DNA of 64,000 nucleotides from Aulostomus chinensis (taxonomy: Eukaryota > Chordata > Actinopteri > Syngnathiformes > Aulostomidae). The position numbers were made by a program, and so were the translations under genes. Numbering within the stretch: position 1 is the stretch's first letter; each line of letters begins with the position of its first letter. Positions 1 to 9,219 of the stretch are shown here, in pieces. The stretch spans positions 29,198,957 to 29,262,956 of the forward strand of contig JBBMOA010000007.1 in the NCBI GenBank assembly GCA_037954235.1. The letters are read 5' to 3'. A model generated the notes under the pieces. The model saw only the letters and a list, made by a program, of their open reading frames with translations, did no database searches and was not told the DNA's origin.

Positions 1-33
1 CAGGCTTGATGGCTGCCACTGGCCTCCCACCAC
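1..33 (-). CDS. zp3: zp3 exon 8 (5' part only)
   Basis: The acceptor TTGACAG ends at 34. The visible 33 bases complete Gly340 and encode WWEASGSHQA plus the first two bases (TG) of a further codon, consistent with the ZP3 element W..ASG....C.CCDS. The exon continues beyond base 1, so the furin-type cleavage site and C-terminal hydrophobic segment cannot be assessed. Confidence 0.82.
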   Translation of the reverse strand, partial: MVGGQWQPSSL

Positions 34-3000
34 CTGTCAATCAAAGCTCTGACAGTCACTCACAGCAGAGTGTCAGTTTCCATCACGTCATTGCATCAGA
101 ACGGCGTCATCCTTCATCCGTCCGGAACATTGTCTTACTAAGTATTTGTGGCCAAATCCGCCTCGGCCCAACATCCACACCGACTAACTCAGGATTGGCT
201 CAACGTACAGCATCACGTATTAAACCTCCTGCAGTGATCAGAGGTCGTCAGGGCGCTGTCTTACCCGTCGGAGAAGGAGCAGGCCTTGTTGGTGGCGTCA
301 ACAGCTGCAGCCGCCACCGTCGCTCTCAGGTTACAGGTGACGTACAACTGGACACACACAAGGGCGGCACTTTACCTTTCCTGACATTTTCTCAACAGTT
401 GTACCTTAATTAACCCCACCAAGCGGTCCTGGTTTTTTGCTCCGCCCCCTCTGCAGGTCAGGGGAGGGCGAGGAGTTTCACCAGGGATGACTGTAGGGTC
501 ACGCTGTGCTGCCCCTCTTCCGCCTGACTGACCCCAGGAGGCGCCAGTGCAGCCACCAGGACACATTTACCTCTCCACACACAGCCAATTGTGACTGTAC
601 AGATCTAACGTCAGGGGAACCGAACCCACGGCCCCCGACGCAGCTAATGGCTCCTTGTTTACATCTGTGTGGATCTGACTCTTTGGGTCTCACCACTCCG
701 CTGTCATCCTGCTGGAACTTGAACGCCTCCAACTCAAACTGCAGCCGGTCATCCTGGGTCCGCGGCAGGAACTGAGAGGTGGAGCCCGTCAACTGGCTGT
801 CGAACAGACACCTGAAGGCACCGCAGAGGTTTGTCAGACGGCTTGACGTGACACGGTGACATCTGTAGTTCCGTAAACTGACCCGTTGTTCCCCATGAAG
901 GTGTATCGAGGGACTGTGTCGATGTTGGGCACCACGGTGACCAGGCAGCTGTCCACCGTCACTCTGAGAGGCGTGTGGTGAAACTGCTTGACTGCAACCT
1001 CAAATCTAATCATGTCTCCAAGCAGGTACTGAGAAGACGGACGAGCAAACTGCCAATCATCTGAGACACAGGACGAAAACGCCACACTTTTGGACCCGTC
1101 CAGGTCATTTTAAACAAAATCAGTGTCAACAAGCATATGAACCCACCAGTCATGAGCCTGAAGGAGAAGTACAGACTTTCCCCAGAAACTTGAGCCTCAA
1201 TGAACGGGTTCCAGGCAGGCTGCAAAGACTTGCTGCTCACGTCGTGTTTCCTGAAGAAAAACAACAATCTGAAAACTCAGACTCAAATTTTCTGACTTTG
1301 AGGACATTGATTTCATAAATGACAGACAAGTTTAGCCCCTGAGGGTTCCGCCCTAAAATCTGACCTCTGGTAGTGACACTCGATGGGGACGGTGACCTCT
1401 TGGGTGCGGACGATGGCAGAGTCTCCCAGAGGACTTGGCGTGTAGAGCAACGTGAAGACGTAGATGAACGACTCATCTGACATCTGAAACGTGATCATGA
1501 GGAAGACGCCTTCAAATTTACATGCATCAAAACGCCCAACGGTGGAGTAAAGCCACAGAAAACATGAATGTGGAACGCTGTGTAACCCTTGAGCACTTGC
1601 AGAATCGAAACCATCAACCAAAAGAAACAAAAACTACACCAAGGACGTCCGGAGACACGGACATGGAAGCCTCACCAGCAGCTGGCTGCCACACCTGTGC
1701 AGCTCCGACTCAAAGATCAGGATCTGAGCCTCCGTGTCCTCCCCCGTGACGGGACATCCTCCCAGTGTCACGTCCTCGACCCTCACTGGTTTACCGATGC
1801 CCAGCAGGTCTCGCTTGGCCTCCACCCGGACGGAACCTTCCCCACAGATGACGGCAACAGTGTTGGGCACCTCTGGGCGCTTCAGCTGGAAGTCCGGAGG
1901 GTACCGAGGCTCCTCCTCAACCGGAGGATCTGGAAATTTCCAGGTCAACGGTTCATGGAAAGACTGCTTCCCCTGGGGGGCAACTGAAGGGAGGGGAGAC
2001 TGGGTCATCAGGTGGTCTTTCAGTACGAGGCTAATAGTTTTCAGAAGAGTAGACAGTTTTGACCAGGGGCGGGCTGGCCATAGGGAGGTTCAGGAGGTTC
2101 CCGAATGGCCGGTCTGTTCCCGGCCGGTGGCGTTTGTTTTGATTTTTTTTAACCCAAACGCAGCCATGGTTAACAGCGGCCTGCCCTCACAGCTTGCGGC
2201 CACAGGGGGGCAGCCCTCACAGCTTTGAGTATTGTTTTCCTCTTTAAAAGAAACAAGAGGAAAGGAGAGGAGCGAAGCGAGGAGCGATACAAAGTCACAG
2301 GTCCAAAAGAAAGGCAGAAAAAGACGGGCAGAGCAAAGAAGCTGAGGGCCAAAAAGGAAAAAAAAGCCCACGACTGCAGCCAACGGCAGCGAGCGGTCGC
2401 ACGGCAGCGAGCGCGCACCCTCTCGATGGCCCCATCTGATCATCGCAGACTACAGTGGGTGTTCCTGTGACTCCAATCCCAACTTCCAATGGCAGGATGA
2501 CTAGCGATTGTCACCGGCCATTGACCGGCTGGCTGACTAGCATTAGCGGTACGGATCATAACAGACTGCTAAACTAAGCTAATAAATATAGTATGTACGA
2601 CAACAGTCTAAAAGTGGCCCCTCCCCTTCCCTTACGTAGCCAAGATGGCGGCCATTGAGAGCGAGAAGTGTCCATATTTCCATGCCCAACTTCTTGAGCG
2701 TTATGAGTGCACCATCCGGGTACCCATAGTGCACTGCATCTTTCCATACTTCAGTGTGAAGGCACCTGCGTACTTCCAGATGCTATTGGACGCGAGGCTG
2801 CACACCTGGTTGCCTCTTCTTTCTACAGAACTGAACAGCCCAGCTCAAGAATACAGAAATGCTGATGCCAATATAAAATACACTGAAGTGTTTCATTTAC
2901 ATCTAAATGAGTTATTCGAGTAAGAAGTTAGTATAAATTGAAGTCTTGTTTCAAAATATTTCCTTAGGTTTTGATAAGATTCATGTTTATTACTTACAAC

Positions 3001-4653
3001 ATTAAACATGTTCTTATGTTTAGATATACGGCCAACAAAGCATTTGTGTTAAAATTACAGTTCCACTTGCGTCCTTCGTGCGATCAGACACAAGGCCTCT
3101 CCCCGCCGAGCTCCAGGGCTGAACTTGAACCCCAGCCCGGCCCTGGTTTTGACCCCCAGCAGTCCTCATCCCTTCCTGAGAACAGGTTCATCCTCCGTTG
3201 GTGGGATGACAGTTTGTCAAACCCAAGATGACGCCAGGACATCGCGCCTCTTAAAATGCTTCAACCACGATTATAATCCAGCTGCTAATCCCCGTCATGC
3301 TCCTGCTAATCCCCGTCATGCTCCTGCTAATCCCCGTCATGCTACTGCTAATCCCCGTCATGCTCCTGCTAATCCCCGTCATGCTCCTGCTAATCCCCGT
3401 CATGCTCCTGCTAATCCCAGTCATGCTCCTGCTAATCCCAGTCATGCTCCTGCTAATCCCAGTCATGCTCCTGCTAATCCCCGTCATGCTCCTGCTAATC
3501 CCCGTCATGCTCCTGCTAATCCCAGTCATGCTCCTGCTAATCCCAGTCATGCTCCTGCTAATCCCAGTCATGCTCCTGCTAATCCCAGTTATGCTCCTGC
3601 TAATCCCAGTCATGCTCCGTTACCTCTGCAGCTCAGGGGTAAACAGTTTGTGGTTCTGTGGTTGAGCTGTGCAGACTGGGTCTAGAAACATTAAGGCAAC
3701 ATGAACAGGATTTTGAAAAAAACAAGTTATTTGATGAGTATTGATCCTTTGTGTATGGACGGTTGGGTATGACGTCACTACTGAGACAGTGTTTCACCTT
3801 TGTTGTTAACATTTATTAGGCAAAGCCAATTCTTATGTTTTTTCCAGGTAAATTGACAAACGGGAAGACTTTGGGCGGCGCTGACGGGACCGGACGACAG
3901 GGGAGTTCTCAGAAACAAGGACGGCTAAACTTTTAATTTAGTCACCGACGAGTCAGGAGCTCCGCAGGCAGAGTACAAGTACTGCGTCGCGCGCAGGTCT
4001 CCGCAGTGCGCGCCTCGGTGACGTCTGAAGAAAATCTCTCCAGATGTTTCCGATGTGCTCGCGCGAGGCGGCCTGTCACGCGTCACACTCCAAATATTTA
4101 CTCCCCAGAACTTCACGCATGCGTTCTGTATTAGAAGTATTTGAGTTGGGGTTAAACTCAAATAGAATATATTTCACTTGCAGTTTCTCTTAGAAAAATA
4201 AAATTTGAAAGTGAGGTTGAGACCCTGCTTTGTGACATGAAACCCCTGGAGCCCACAGGCAGGAAGGTGGAACGCCACCGTGAACGACGGACGCAGGTTG
4301 AGCTGAAACGTCAAACTTTCCAAGTTGGTCAGAGTTCCTAAAGTGCAGCCTCGCACGCCTGAACAAACCAGCGAAAGCGTTTTCATGTCTCGTCTGACAA
4401 ACCAGCTGTTAATGTTTGATGCAGGAACGTTGAGAGGCGGACGCTGCTGAGATTTATTGAGGCGCGTCTCTCCTCAGCGTCTGACGGCACCACCCAACAA
4501 AACCCACCACCGACGACTCCGTCTGTGCTGTGGATCACGTTTACCTGCTGGTTTCTGGACTCTGAGCTGGTCCAGTTTCTGGTTCCAGTTAAAGTCCTGA
4601 GCAGCAGCTGAAGCTCCGCACAGGAGCCAGAAAAGAGCTTGGATGATGGACAT
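1..4653 (-). CDS. zp3: Zona pellucida glycoprotein 3-like egg-coat protein, eight exons visible, 3' end beyond window
   Basis: This entry gives the whole gene; the exons are listed separately. The ZP3 family forms the fish egg envelope: a secreted precursor polymerises through its ZP module. The eight exons join in phase (109, 308, 119, 104, 178, 118, 83 and at least 33 bp) and give 350 residues. Residues 1-18 are a signal peptide (MSIIQALFWLL start, cleavage probably before QDFNW). Residues 37-76 are a proline-rich linker with the teleost ZP3 motif FHEPLTW. The ZP-N half begins near ICGEGSV and has its four cysteines at 83, 113, 134 and 175. The ZP-C half contains DDWQFARPS, the hallmark TPLRVTVDSC (Cys252), Cys274, DRLQFELEAFKF, YVTC (Cys317) and NKACSFS (Cys335). 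The rest of ZP-C, the furin site and the C-terminal tail lie off the left edge. The family assignment is firm; the exact paralogue (zp3a or zp3b type) is not resolved. Confidence 0.93.
265..347 (-). CDS. zp3: zp3 exon 7 (ZP-C)
   Basis: The acceptor TGTCCAG ends at 348 and the donor GG|GTAAGA follows 265. It encodes residues 313-339 (LYVTCNLRATVAAAAVDATN, then KACSFSD) with two bases of Gly340. The YITC...L(K/R)AT...NKACSFS pattern is conserved in fish ZP3. Confidence 0.93.
694..811 (-). CDS. zp3: zp3 exon 6 (ZP-C)
   Basis: The acceptor GCCTTCAG ends at 812 and the donor GTGAGA follows 694. It encodes Gly273 (split codon) to Val312: GCLFDSQLTGSTSQFLPRTQ, then DRLQFELEAFKFQQDDSGV. This matches the ZP3 segment SQFxPRxQDDKLxFxLxAF. 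Confidence 0.94.
883..1060 (-). CDS. zp3: zp3 exon 5 (ZP-C start)
   Basis: The acceptor TGTGTCTCAG ends at 1061 and the donor GG|GTCAGT follows 883. It encodes about residues 214-272: DDWQFARPSSQYLLGDMIRF, then VKQFHHTPLRVTVDSCLVTVVP and TVPRYTFMGNNG. The PLRVxVDSC motif is the most diagnostic ZP3 feature here. Confidence 0.95.
1147..1250 (-). CDS. zp3: zp3 exon 4 (inter-domain region)
   Basis: The acceptor TTCTTCAG ends at 1251 and the donor G|GTGGGT follows 1147. It encodes about residues 179-213 (KHDVSSKSLQPAWNPF, then LYFSFRLMT). This matches the ZP3 stretch between ZP-N and ZP-C; FSFRLMT(D)DW is conserved across the junction with the next exon. Confidence 0.9.
1365..1483 (-). CDS. zp3: zp3 exon 3 (end of ZP-N)
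   Basis: The acceptor GTTTCAG is at 1486-1484 and the donor AG|GTCAGA follows 1365. It encodes residues 140-178 and two bases of codon 179: MSDESFIYVFTLLYTP, then IVRTQEVTVPIECHYQR. The motifs TLLYTP and IECHY are ZP3 signatures, and Cys175 is the fourth ZP-N cysteine. Confidence 0.93.
1676..1983 (-). CDS. zp3: zp3 exon 2 (linker and start of ZP-N)
   Basis: The acceptor is a pyrimidine tract ending CTTCAG (1986-1984) and the donor is GTGAGG after CAGCTGCTG. It encodes residues 37-139, including FHEPLTW, PRYPPDF, CGEGSVRVEAKRD, LGGCPV and ILIFESELHRCGS, all typical of fish ZP3. The reading frame stays open upstream of the chosen acceptor, but no in-frame signal peptide is found there, which supports splicing to the exon at 4545-4653. 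Confidence 0.93.
2064..3145. mobile_element. Non-autonomous hAT-type DNA transposon in zp3 intron 1
   Basis: The left end begins CAGGGGCGGGCTGG. The right end, reverse-complemented, begins CAGGGCCGGGCTGG, so 13 of 14 bases match. The element is flanked by perfect 8-bp direct repeats GTTTTGAC at 2056-2063 and 3146-3153, the target-site size of the hAT superfamily. The 1.08-kb interior has no intact transposase. It has a lysine/arginine-rich reading frame near 2225-2460 and an unassigned 92-codon ORF at 2645-2923, which may be decayed or captured sequence. Confidence 0.82.
2645..2923 (+). other. Unassigned 92-codon ORF inside the hAT element
   Basis: The ORF begins MAAIESEKCPYF and contains two cysteine residues and several aromatic positions. 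I do not recognise a domain and it resembles no known transposase core. It lies wholly inside the hAT element at 2064-3145 and antisense to zp3 intron 1, so element interior or chance is the most likely explanation. Confidence 0.2.
3284..3618. repeat. 21-bp minisatellite, 16 copies, in zp3 intron 1
   Basis: There are sixteen consecutive 21-bp units of the form GCTAATCCC(C/A)GTCATGCTCCT. The main variation is C/A (Arg/Ser if translated), grouped in runs of neighbouring units; one CTACT unit and one AGTTATG unit are point variants. The unit is a multiple of three without stops in several frames, which produces artificial repetitive ORFs on both strands. Confidence 0.95.
3619..4544. other. Rest of zp3 intron 1, no gene recognised
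   Basis: This is unique intronic sequence between the minisatellite and exon 1. The part around 3870-4090 is CpG-rich (repeated CGCGC, GACGTC and GCGCGAGG motifs) and could be a regulatory patch. I see no domain-bearing ORF. Confidence 0.5.
4545..4653 (-). CDS. zp3: zp3 exon 1 (signal peptide)
   Basis: The minus strand reads ATG at 4653-4651 and 36 codons: a hydrophobic signal peptide with a small-residue cleavage region (GASAAA, then QDFNW) followed by a polar stretch ending KPA. The exon ends in phase 1 at a GTAAAC donor (4544-4543). The phase matches the acceptor at 1986-1984, and the junction codon is GTT (Val37). The link to the ZP exons 2.5 kb away is inferred from phase, strand and the need for a signal peptide; no cDNA was available. 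Confidence 0.82.
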
Positions 4654-4800
4654 CGCGTCAAAGGGTCAACTCTGTTTTTACTCTCCCAGAAAGCGAACCT
4701 CCTCAGCCGTGGCGGGTTTTGAAGAGCCCCCTTCCTCCGTCTGATTAGTCCCCCAGCTGTGCCTTGTTCCCCTGATCACGTTCACCTGAACTGCAGGCGA
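4654..4800 (-). promoter_or_regulatory. Putative zp3 proximal promoter with two E-boxes
   Basis: This is the sequence immediately upstream of the zp3 start codon on the minus strand. CANNTG E-boxes are at 4754-4759 (CAGCTG) and 4783-4788 (CACCTG on the plus strand), 100-135 bp from the ATG. Vertebrate ZP promoters are known to carry an E-box bound by the oocyte factor FIGLA at about this distance. No convincing TATA box was found: the TAAAAA at 4676-4681 lies too close to the ATG. Whether these sites work is inference. Confidence 0.35.
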
Positions 4801-5383
4801 ACACGCGCGGCCTCGTCTCAACTCGCCTTCCTGGGTGCGAGAGAGGAACCCGGATCAAGTCCTTGAACGCGTCATCTCATCCAGTTTGAAGGTTGCGTGT
4901 GTCGCTCTAAACTTCCTGGTAGGAGTGTTTTATATTAAATGATGATGATTAAAAAATTAAAATAACTTGAAAATAAAGCTTAAAATTAGTAAAATAGCGG
5001 CTTGTAAATTTAGTTAAAGGTTTCAGTCAGACTACAATATCTTTAGTAATTAATTCAGAGAAAGGTAATAATAATGATAATAATAATAATAATGCAAAAA
5101 CGGAATAAAACATTTTGTCCATTTGTTTTTGTGCTAACAACCGGAATCTGAGAGGCAGATTTTTTTCACGCCAGCACATGAAGGCCATGTCGTGACGTAC
5201 ACGCCCCGTCCAGCGCCGTCCCGTCTGTCCCAGCAGGAGGACCCGTGATGATGTTCACACACGTGAATACGTCTCAGAACAGATGCGAACCGATCCGCCC
5301 TTTGACCCGTTTCTCCTCAGAGCTGCAAGGGTTTAACGGACAAGTGTTGATGCTGCTGATCAGAGATTAAACCCACAGAGAGA

Positions 5384-5385
<2 letters not shown>
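4801..5385. other. Intergenic sequence, AT-rich, no gene
   Basis: It contains a short (TAA)n-like stretch at about 5066-5092 and otherwise unique AT-rich sequence. No ORF or RNA gene is supported. Confidence 0.5.

Positions 5386-5443
<58 letters not shown>
5386..5443. repeat. (GT)n microsatellite
   Basis: An uninterrupted GT dinucleotide run of about 29 units. Alternating purine-pyrimidine sequence of this length can adopt Z-DNA and is usually length-polymorphic. Confidence 0.97.
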
Positions 5444-5444
<1 letters not shown>

Positions 5445-5670
5445 ACAGACTAATTAACGCCTTGATGGAGTTCATCCTGTTAAAATTGTTTATGGATCAT
5501 TAGAGGCAGAGAAATGTGTTCTCCTCCTGTGTCCTCCATATAAATAATGAGTCCAGCCAAGGTCATGCTAACAACCCTGCTAATGTGAGACCTCTACTCT
5601 TTTTATTATTCCATTTTTTTATTAATGTAAACTTTAAAAATATCTTTTTGAAAATATATATAATTTTATA

Positions 5671-5985
5671 TTCCATCCATCTTCTCCCTCTTCTCCCTCT
5701 CCTCCTGTTGAGGGTGGTGGGGGTGGAGCCTATCCCAGCAGCCTTCCCCCTGGACAGGTCACCAGTCCATGGCAGGGCCAACACATAGAGACAGACAACC
5801 ATTGGCTCTCCCAGCCACGCCTACGGTCAATTTAGAGTCTGGATTAACCTGGTCCCTCTTGATGTCTTTGGACTGTGGAGGAAGCTGGAGTACCAGAGAG
5901 AACCCAGCAGGAACAGGGAGAACATGGAGACTCACCCAGAAAGACCCCGTGCTGCAGCCGGGGCTCCACCCACAACCTTCTTGCT

Positions 5986-5989
<4 letters not shown>
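5671..5989 (-). mobile_element. Fish tRNA-derived SINE, copy A
   Basis: Read on the minus strand it shares the family blocks: CATGTTCTCCCTGTTCCTGC, a CTCTGGTACTCCAG block, CAGTCCAAAGACATCAAG, a CTAAATTGACCGTAGGCG block and CCATGGACTGGTGACCTGTC, then a GGATAGGCTCCACC tail and a GGATGG-type 3' end. It is almost identical over most of its length to the copies at 32640-32970 and 58410-58780. The tRNA-like head is cut off by a GT microsatellite at 5989. This is a widely dispersed fish SINE (mermaid-like); the exact family name is not certain. Confidence 0.8.

Positions 5990-6048
<59 letters not shown>
5989..6048. repeat. (GT)n microsatellite replacing a SINE head
   Basis: About 29 GT units begin exactly where the tRNA-like head of SINE copy A should start. 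Confidence 0.96.
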
Positions 6049-6049
<1 letters not shown>

Positions 6050-6177
6050 TGACATGTGTGTGTTAGCGCTCATCATCTCTCTATGAGCAGCAGCAGGCTG
6101 CCCGAGCTGCTCACCTTTACTGATATTAATGAGTTTTCTCTGCTTATTTCCTTTAATTACTCACTGCCAGAGGATAG

Positions 6178-6178
<1 letters not shown>

Positions 6179-6233
<55 letters not shown>
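6179..6233. repeat. (GT)n microsatellite
   Basis: About 27 GT units. It is the third GT array within 850 bp. Confidence 0.96.
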
Positions 6234-6234
<1 letters not shown>

Positions 6235-6499
6235 GTTGACTGTTGGGTTAATTCTATGCAGACGCGGCTGTTTTTTGTTTTTGGAAAACGAAGCACTTTA
6301 CTTCCTGACGGCAGCAGGTTTTCGGGACGACCTTGACGGAGGAGCGGAGTGTTGTAGATGATGAACCTGGACTGTGGTGACCGCGGCTCTGATTGGCCAT
6401 TAATAATATTCTAACTTTATTTATGTTTTGAAACACTTCCCTCAGGGCCTGAACAGGAATGGTACGTGGGTTGTGAGTTGTGAGTTGCGAGTGTGCGAG

Positions 6500-6700
6500 G
6501 AGACGGCGACCTTGACCTTGACCACCAAAATCTTTTTAGCTTATTCTTGAGTCCCTGCACATTTGTGACACATTGGAGAACGTTTCTTCAAGGCGTTCCT
6601 GAGATGTAGTGTTCCTGAGATGTAGTGTTCCTGAGATGTAGTGTTCCTGAGATGGGATGGAGGGATGGACAGATGGAGAACACAAAAATCAACTTTGCTG
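6500..6700 (+). repeat. Dispersed 'GACCTTTGACC' repeat, copy 1, with internal 16-bp tandem
   Basis: It begins with GACCTTGACCTTGACCACC and AAAATCTTTTTAG, then a TTGAGTCCC block and AAGGCGTTCCTGAGATG. It ends in a GGATGGACAGATGG tail. The same order of blocks recurs near 24.7-25.0, 51.6 and 54.8 kb. The GTTCCTGAGATGTAGT segment is tandemly repeated, three full copies plus a partial one, at 6595-6654. Confidence 0.65.
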
Positions 6701-8723
6701 CTTTTGTTAGCATTTAATGTGACTGTGGAACTTCCGCTTGGAGTGGCGTGATAACTGACCGACTGTGGTTGTGTACTTCGTTCCCTACTGCAAATATTCC
6801 GCCATTTTCCAAGTTCCAGAACTGCACGACTCCCGTCATCCTCATCTTGACACCTCGTGGTGACCAGGAAGCCCTCGAGCTGCTTCTCCGCCATCTTACC
6901 GCTGACACAGACGTTCCTGTGTCTGAAAGTTCTCCTCATCAAACCCTCGCCGCCGCCCCTCGACGCAGCGCTGCAGACAGTCAGAAACCCGGGAGCTGTT
7001 CGCCATGATGGGAGGTGACAGGAAGTCCTACAGGAGCAGAAGAAGAAGAGCAGGATGTTTAGTCTCAGACTACACAACAACATCCACGCTGACACGTGGC
7101 GACGCCGAGTCGTCCTCTGGACCTCCAAGGAGTCAAACATGTTTCAACTTTATTATTCGTGTCTGACAAACTGAGGAGGAGTAAATAAATCAACGTGGCG
7201 TTGACTGACAGCGCTGACGGATGCGAAATGTCCTTGAAACATTTGAATCATCGCTCACCAGTTTTTATTTGTATGTTTAAGCCTTATCATCTTATTTCTT
7301 AATGAACTGTCAATCATCGGTAGTCCTCCTCATTACAGTTTCTGTTAATCAAAAACTAAATTGTGGAGCTCCTGAGGGGGAACATTCATAATCAGAATCA
7401 TTTCAACTCACACAACAACAACATCAACAACAAATCTTATTAGGAACTTTTCTTTTCTTTTTTTAAACAACAACATTTTCCTCCTCACTGGACGTCAGCC
7501 TTGTTTTTGTGGCTGATTTGAGTCTCTGATGGACTGAACTGCTGAACCTGCTGATGTGGAGGAAGAAGATTAAATATTTGACTTGGATGCTCGTCCTCAG
7601 TGTTGGCCATCGACATCTTGGCATTTTGCATCTGGAAGTGACCATATTTGGACGTGACGGGGGAGTCTCTGAGGAGTGAGGAGCCCGCTGTTGTTACTGA
7701 GACCATGAAATGTTTACTGGCTAATAAATGAAGCGAGTGGTCAGTCTATAAAGTCAGATTATATTTTTACAACCACAGAGGTGGACTGGGACCTCTGTCC
7801 ATCAGCAGTCAGTGGGAGGCGCCCATAGAAAAGGCCCGTCGCGTTTACCTCACTTGGAGGAACATGTCATCATTTTGGGAACAATCCCAGATCAGAAGGC
7901 CCTTCTCCCCTCTGCTGCACCAGGGAGCTGAGACTCACAGAGACTGACTCGCCGCTAGTTAGCTTAGCAAAATGAATGGAAGCGGATGGGAAATGTAGCT
8001 TAGCTTTGTCAAAAATCAGTTAATACACATTCATTCAAAACAGTCCTGACCTGCAGCGGTGGGGCGACGACTGTGCTGGAACACGGCCTGCCTGGCAGCA
8101 GACAAACAAAACAAAGTGTTTGCTGCTGACCAGAAGCAACTTATCATGCTTTGCAGGACAGGGTGAGGAGGATCGGTACAGGACAAAACTAGATCCTGAA
8201 CCAGATCTGGATGAACTTTGCATGATAGATCCATGATCCATTGCTGATAGATGCAGCGTTTTGTTGGCAGTGTGCAGTGATGCGGGGCAGCTAAGCAGCC
8301 AGAGTTGGTTCCGGTGTGAGGGGAGGCACTGGTCAACCCTTTGATCGCTTTTGCTGCTTTTTAAATGTTCTGTGAGCGTTTCATTGAGCTTTGGAATCCA
8401 GCAGCTCCAGCGCTGCCAGATTGGGCGTCTTTTTTCTTTTTTTCTCCACCCTTTGGAGCGACTTTCCGAGTGTAGCTGAGCCAGAGGTTTGGCTCTGCTC
8501 CCGGATCGAAGTTAATTTAACTTTTCATCATGGAATTTGTAAAGTTGAATTATTTTTTATGTTTTAAAGTTAAAAAATATATAAAAGTACAATCTGGTGA
8601 TTGTCGCCATTTGAGATGATTGACAATGAAATCGCGAACAGGGAAGAAATAAAGTAAGGCTGTCATTTCAATATTTGAAAACTTTCTACATTCACACTGG
8701 TGGAAGTATCTTGAGCAGAATGA
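6701..8723. other. Intergenic sequence, no supported gene
   Basis: Mostly unique sequence. The open minus-strand frame at 6541-7140 overlaps the dispersed repeat and has no recognisable domain. Nothing here resembles a tRNA, snRNA or exon set. Confidence 0.45.
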
Positions 8724-9219
8724 GTCTCTCTCTGTCTCTGTCTCTGTGTCTCTGTCTCTGTGTCTCTCTCTGTCTCTGTCTCTGTGTCTCTCTCTCTCTC
8801 TGTCTCTCTCTCTGTGTCTCTGTGTCTCTCTCTCTGTGTGTCTCTCTCTCTCTGTCTCTCTCTCTCTGTCTCTGTGTCTCTCTCTGTCTCTGTCTCTGTG
8901 TCTCTCTCTCTCTCTGTCTCTCTCTCTGCCTCTGTGTCTCTCTCTCTGTGTCTCTCTCTGTCTGTCTCTCTCTCTGTCTCTGTGTCTCTCTCTGTCTCTG
9001 TGTCTCTCTCTCTCTGTCTCTCTCTCTGCCTCTGTGTCTCTCTCTCTGTGTCTCTCTCTCTGTCTCTCTCTCTGTCTCTGTGTCTCTCTCTGTCTCTGTC
9101 TCTGTGTCTCTCTCTGTCTCTGTCTCTGTGTCTCTCTCTCTCTGTCTCTCTCTCTGCCTCTGTGTCTCTCTCTCTGTGTCTCTCTCTCTGTCTCTCTCTC
9201 TCTCTCTCTCTTTCTCTCA
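8724..9219. repeat. 500-bp (TCTC/TCTG)n pyrimidine-rich satellite
   Basis: An array of TCTCTG, TCTCTC and TGTGTC words, almost purely pyrimidine on the plus strand apart from the G of TCTG. Higher-order blocks recur, such as TCTCTGCCTCTGTGTCTC near 8932, 9024 and 9152, indicating amplification of a longer unit of roughly 90-130 bp on top of the hexamer. The long Ser/Leu/Val ORFs here are artefacts. Confidence 0.95.

Noticed and set aside
2090..2443. Hydrophobic minus-strand frame as an alternative zp3 signal exon
   Set aside because: It lies inside the hAT element and gives no phase-compatible donor; the exon at 4545-4653 fits better.
3125..3685. 186-codon ORF with NPRHAPA repeats
   Set aside because: Produced by the 21-bp minisatellite in zp3 intron 1; it is antisense to zp3 and stop-free frames occur on both strands.
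4676..4681. TAAAAA as a TATA box for zp3
   Set aside because: It lies only 23-28 bp before the ATG, so the transcript would start at or inside the start codon.
6541..7140. 199-codon minus-strand ORF
   Set aside because: It overlaps a dispersed repeat and its 16-bp tandem, has no recognisable domain, and its composition shows no coding signature.
7775..7800. hAT-like terminus CAGAGGTGGACTGG
   Set aside because: No matching inverted terminus or 8-bp duplication was found downstream or upstream.
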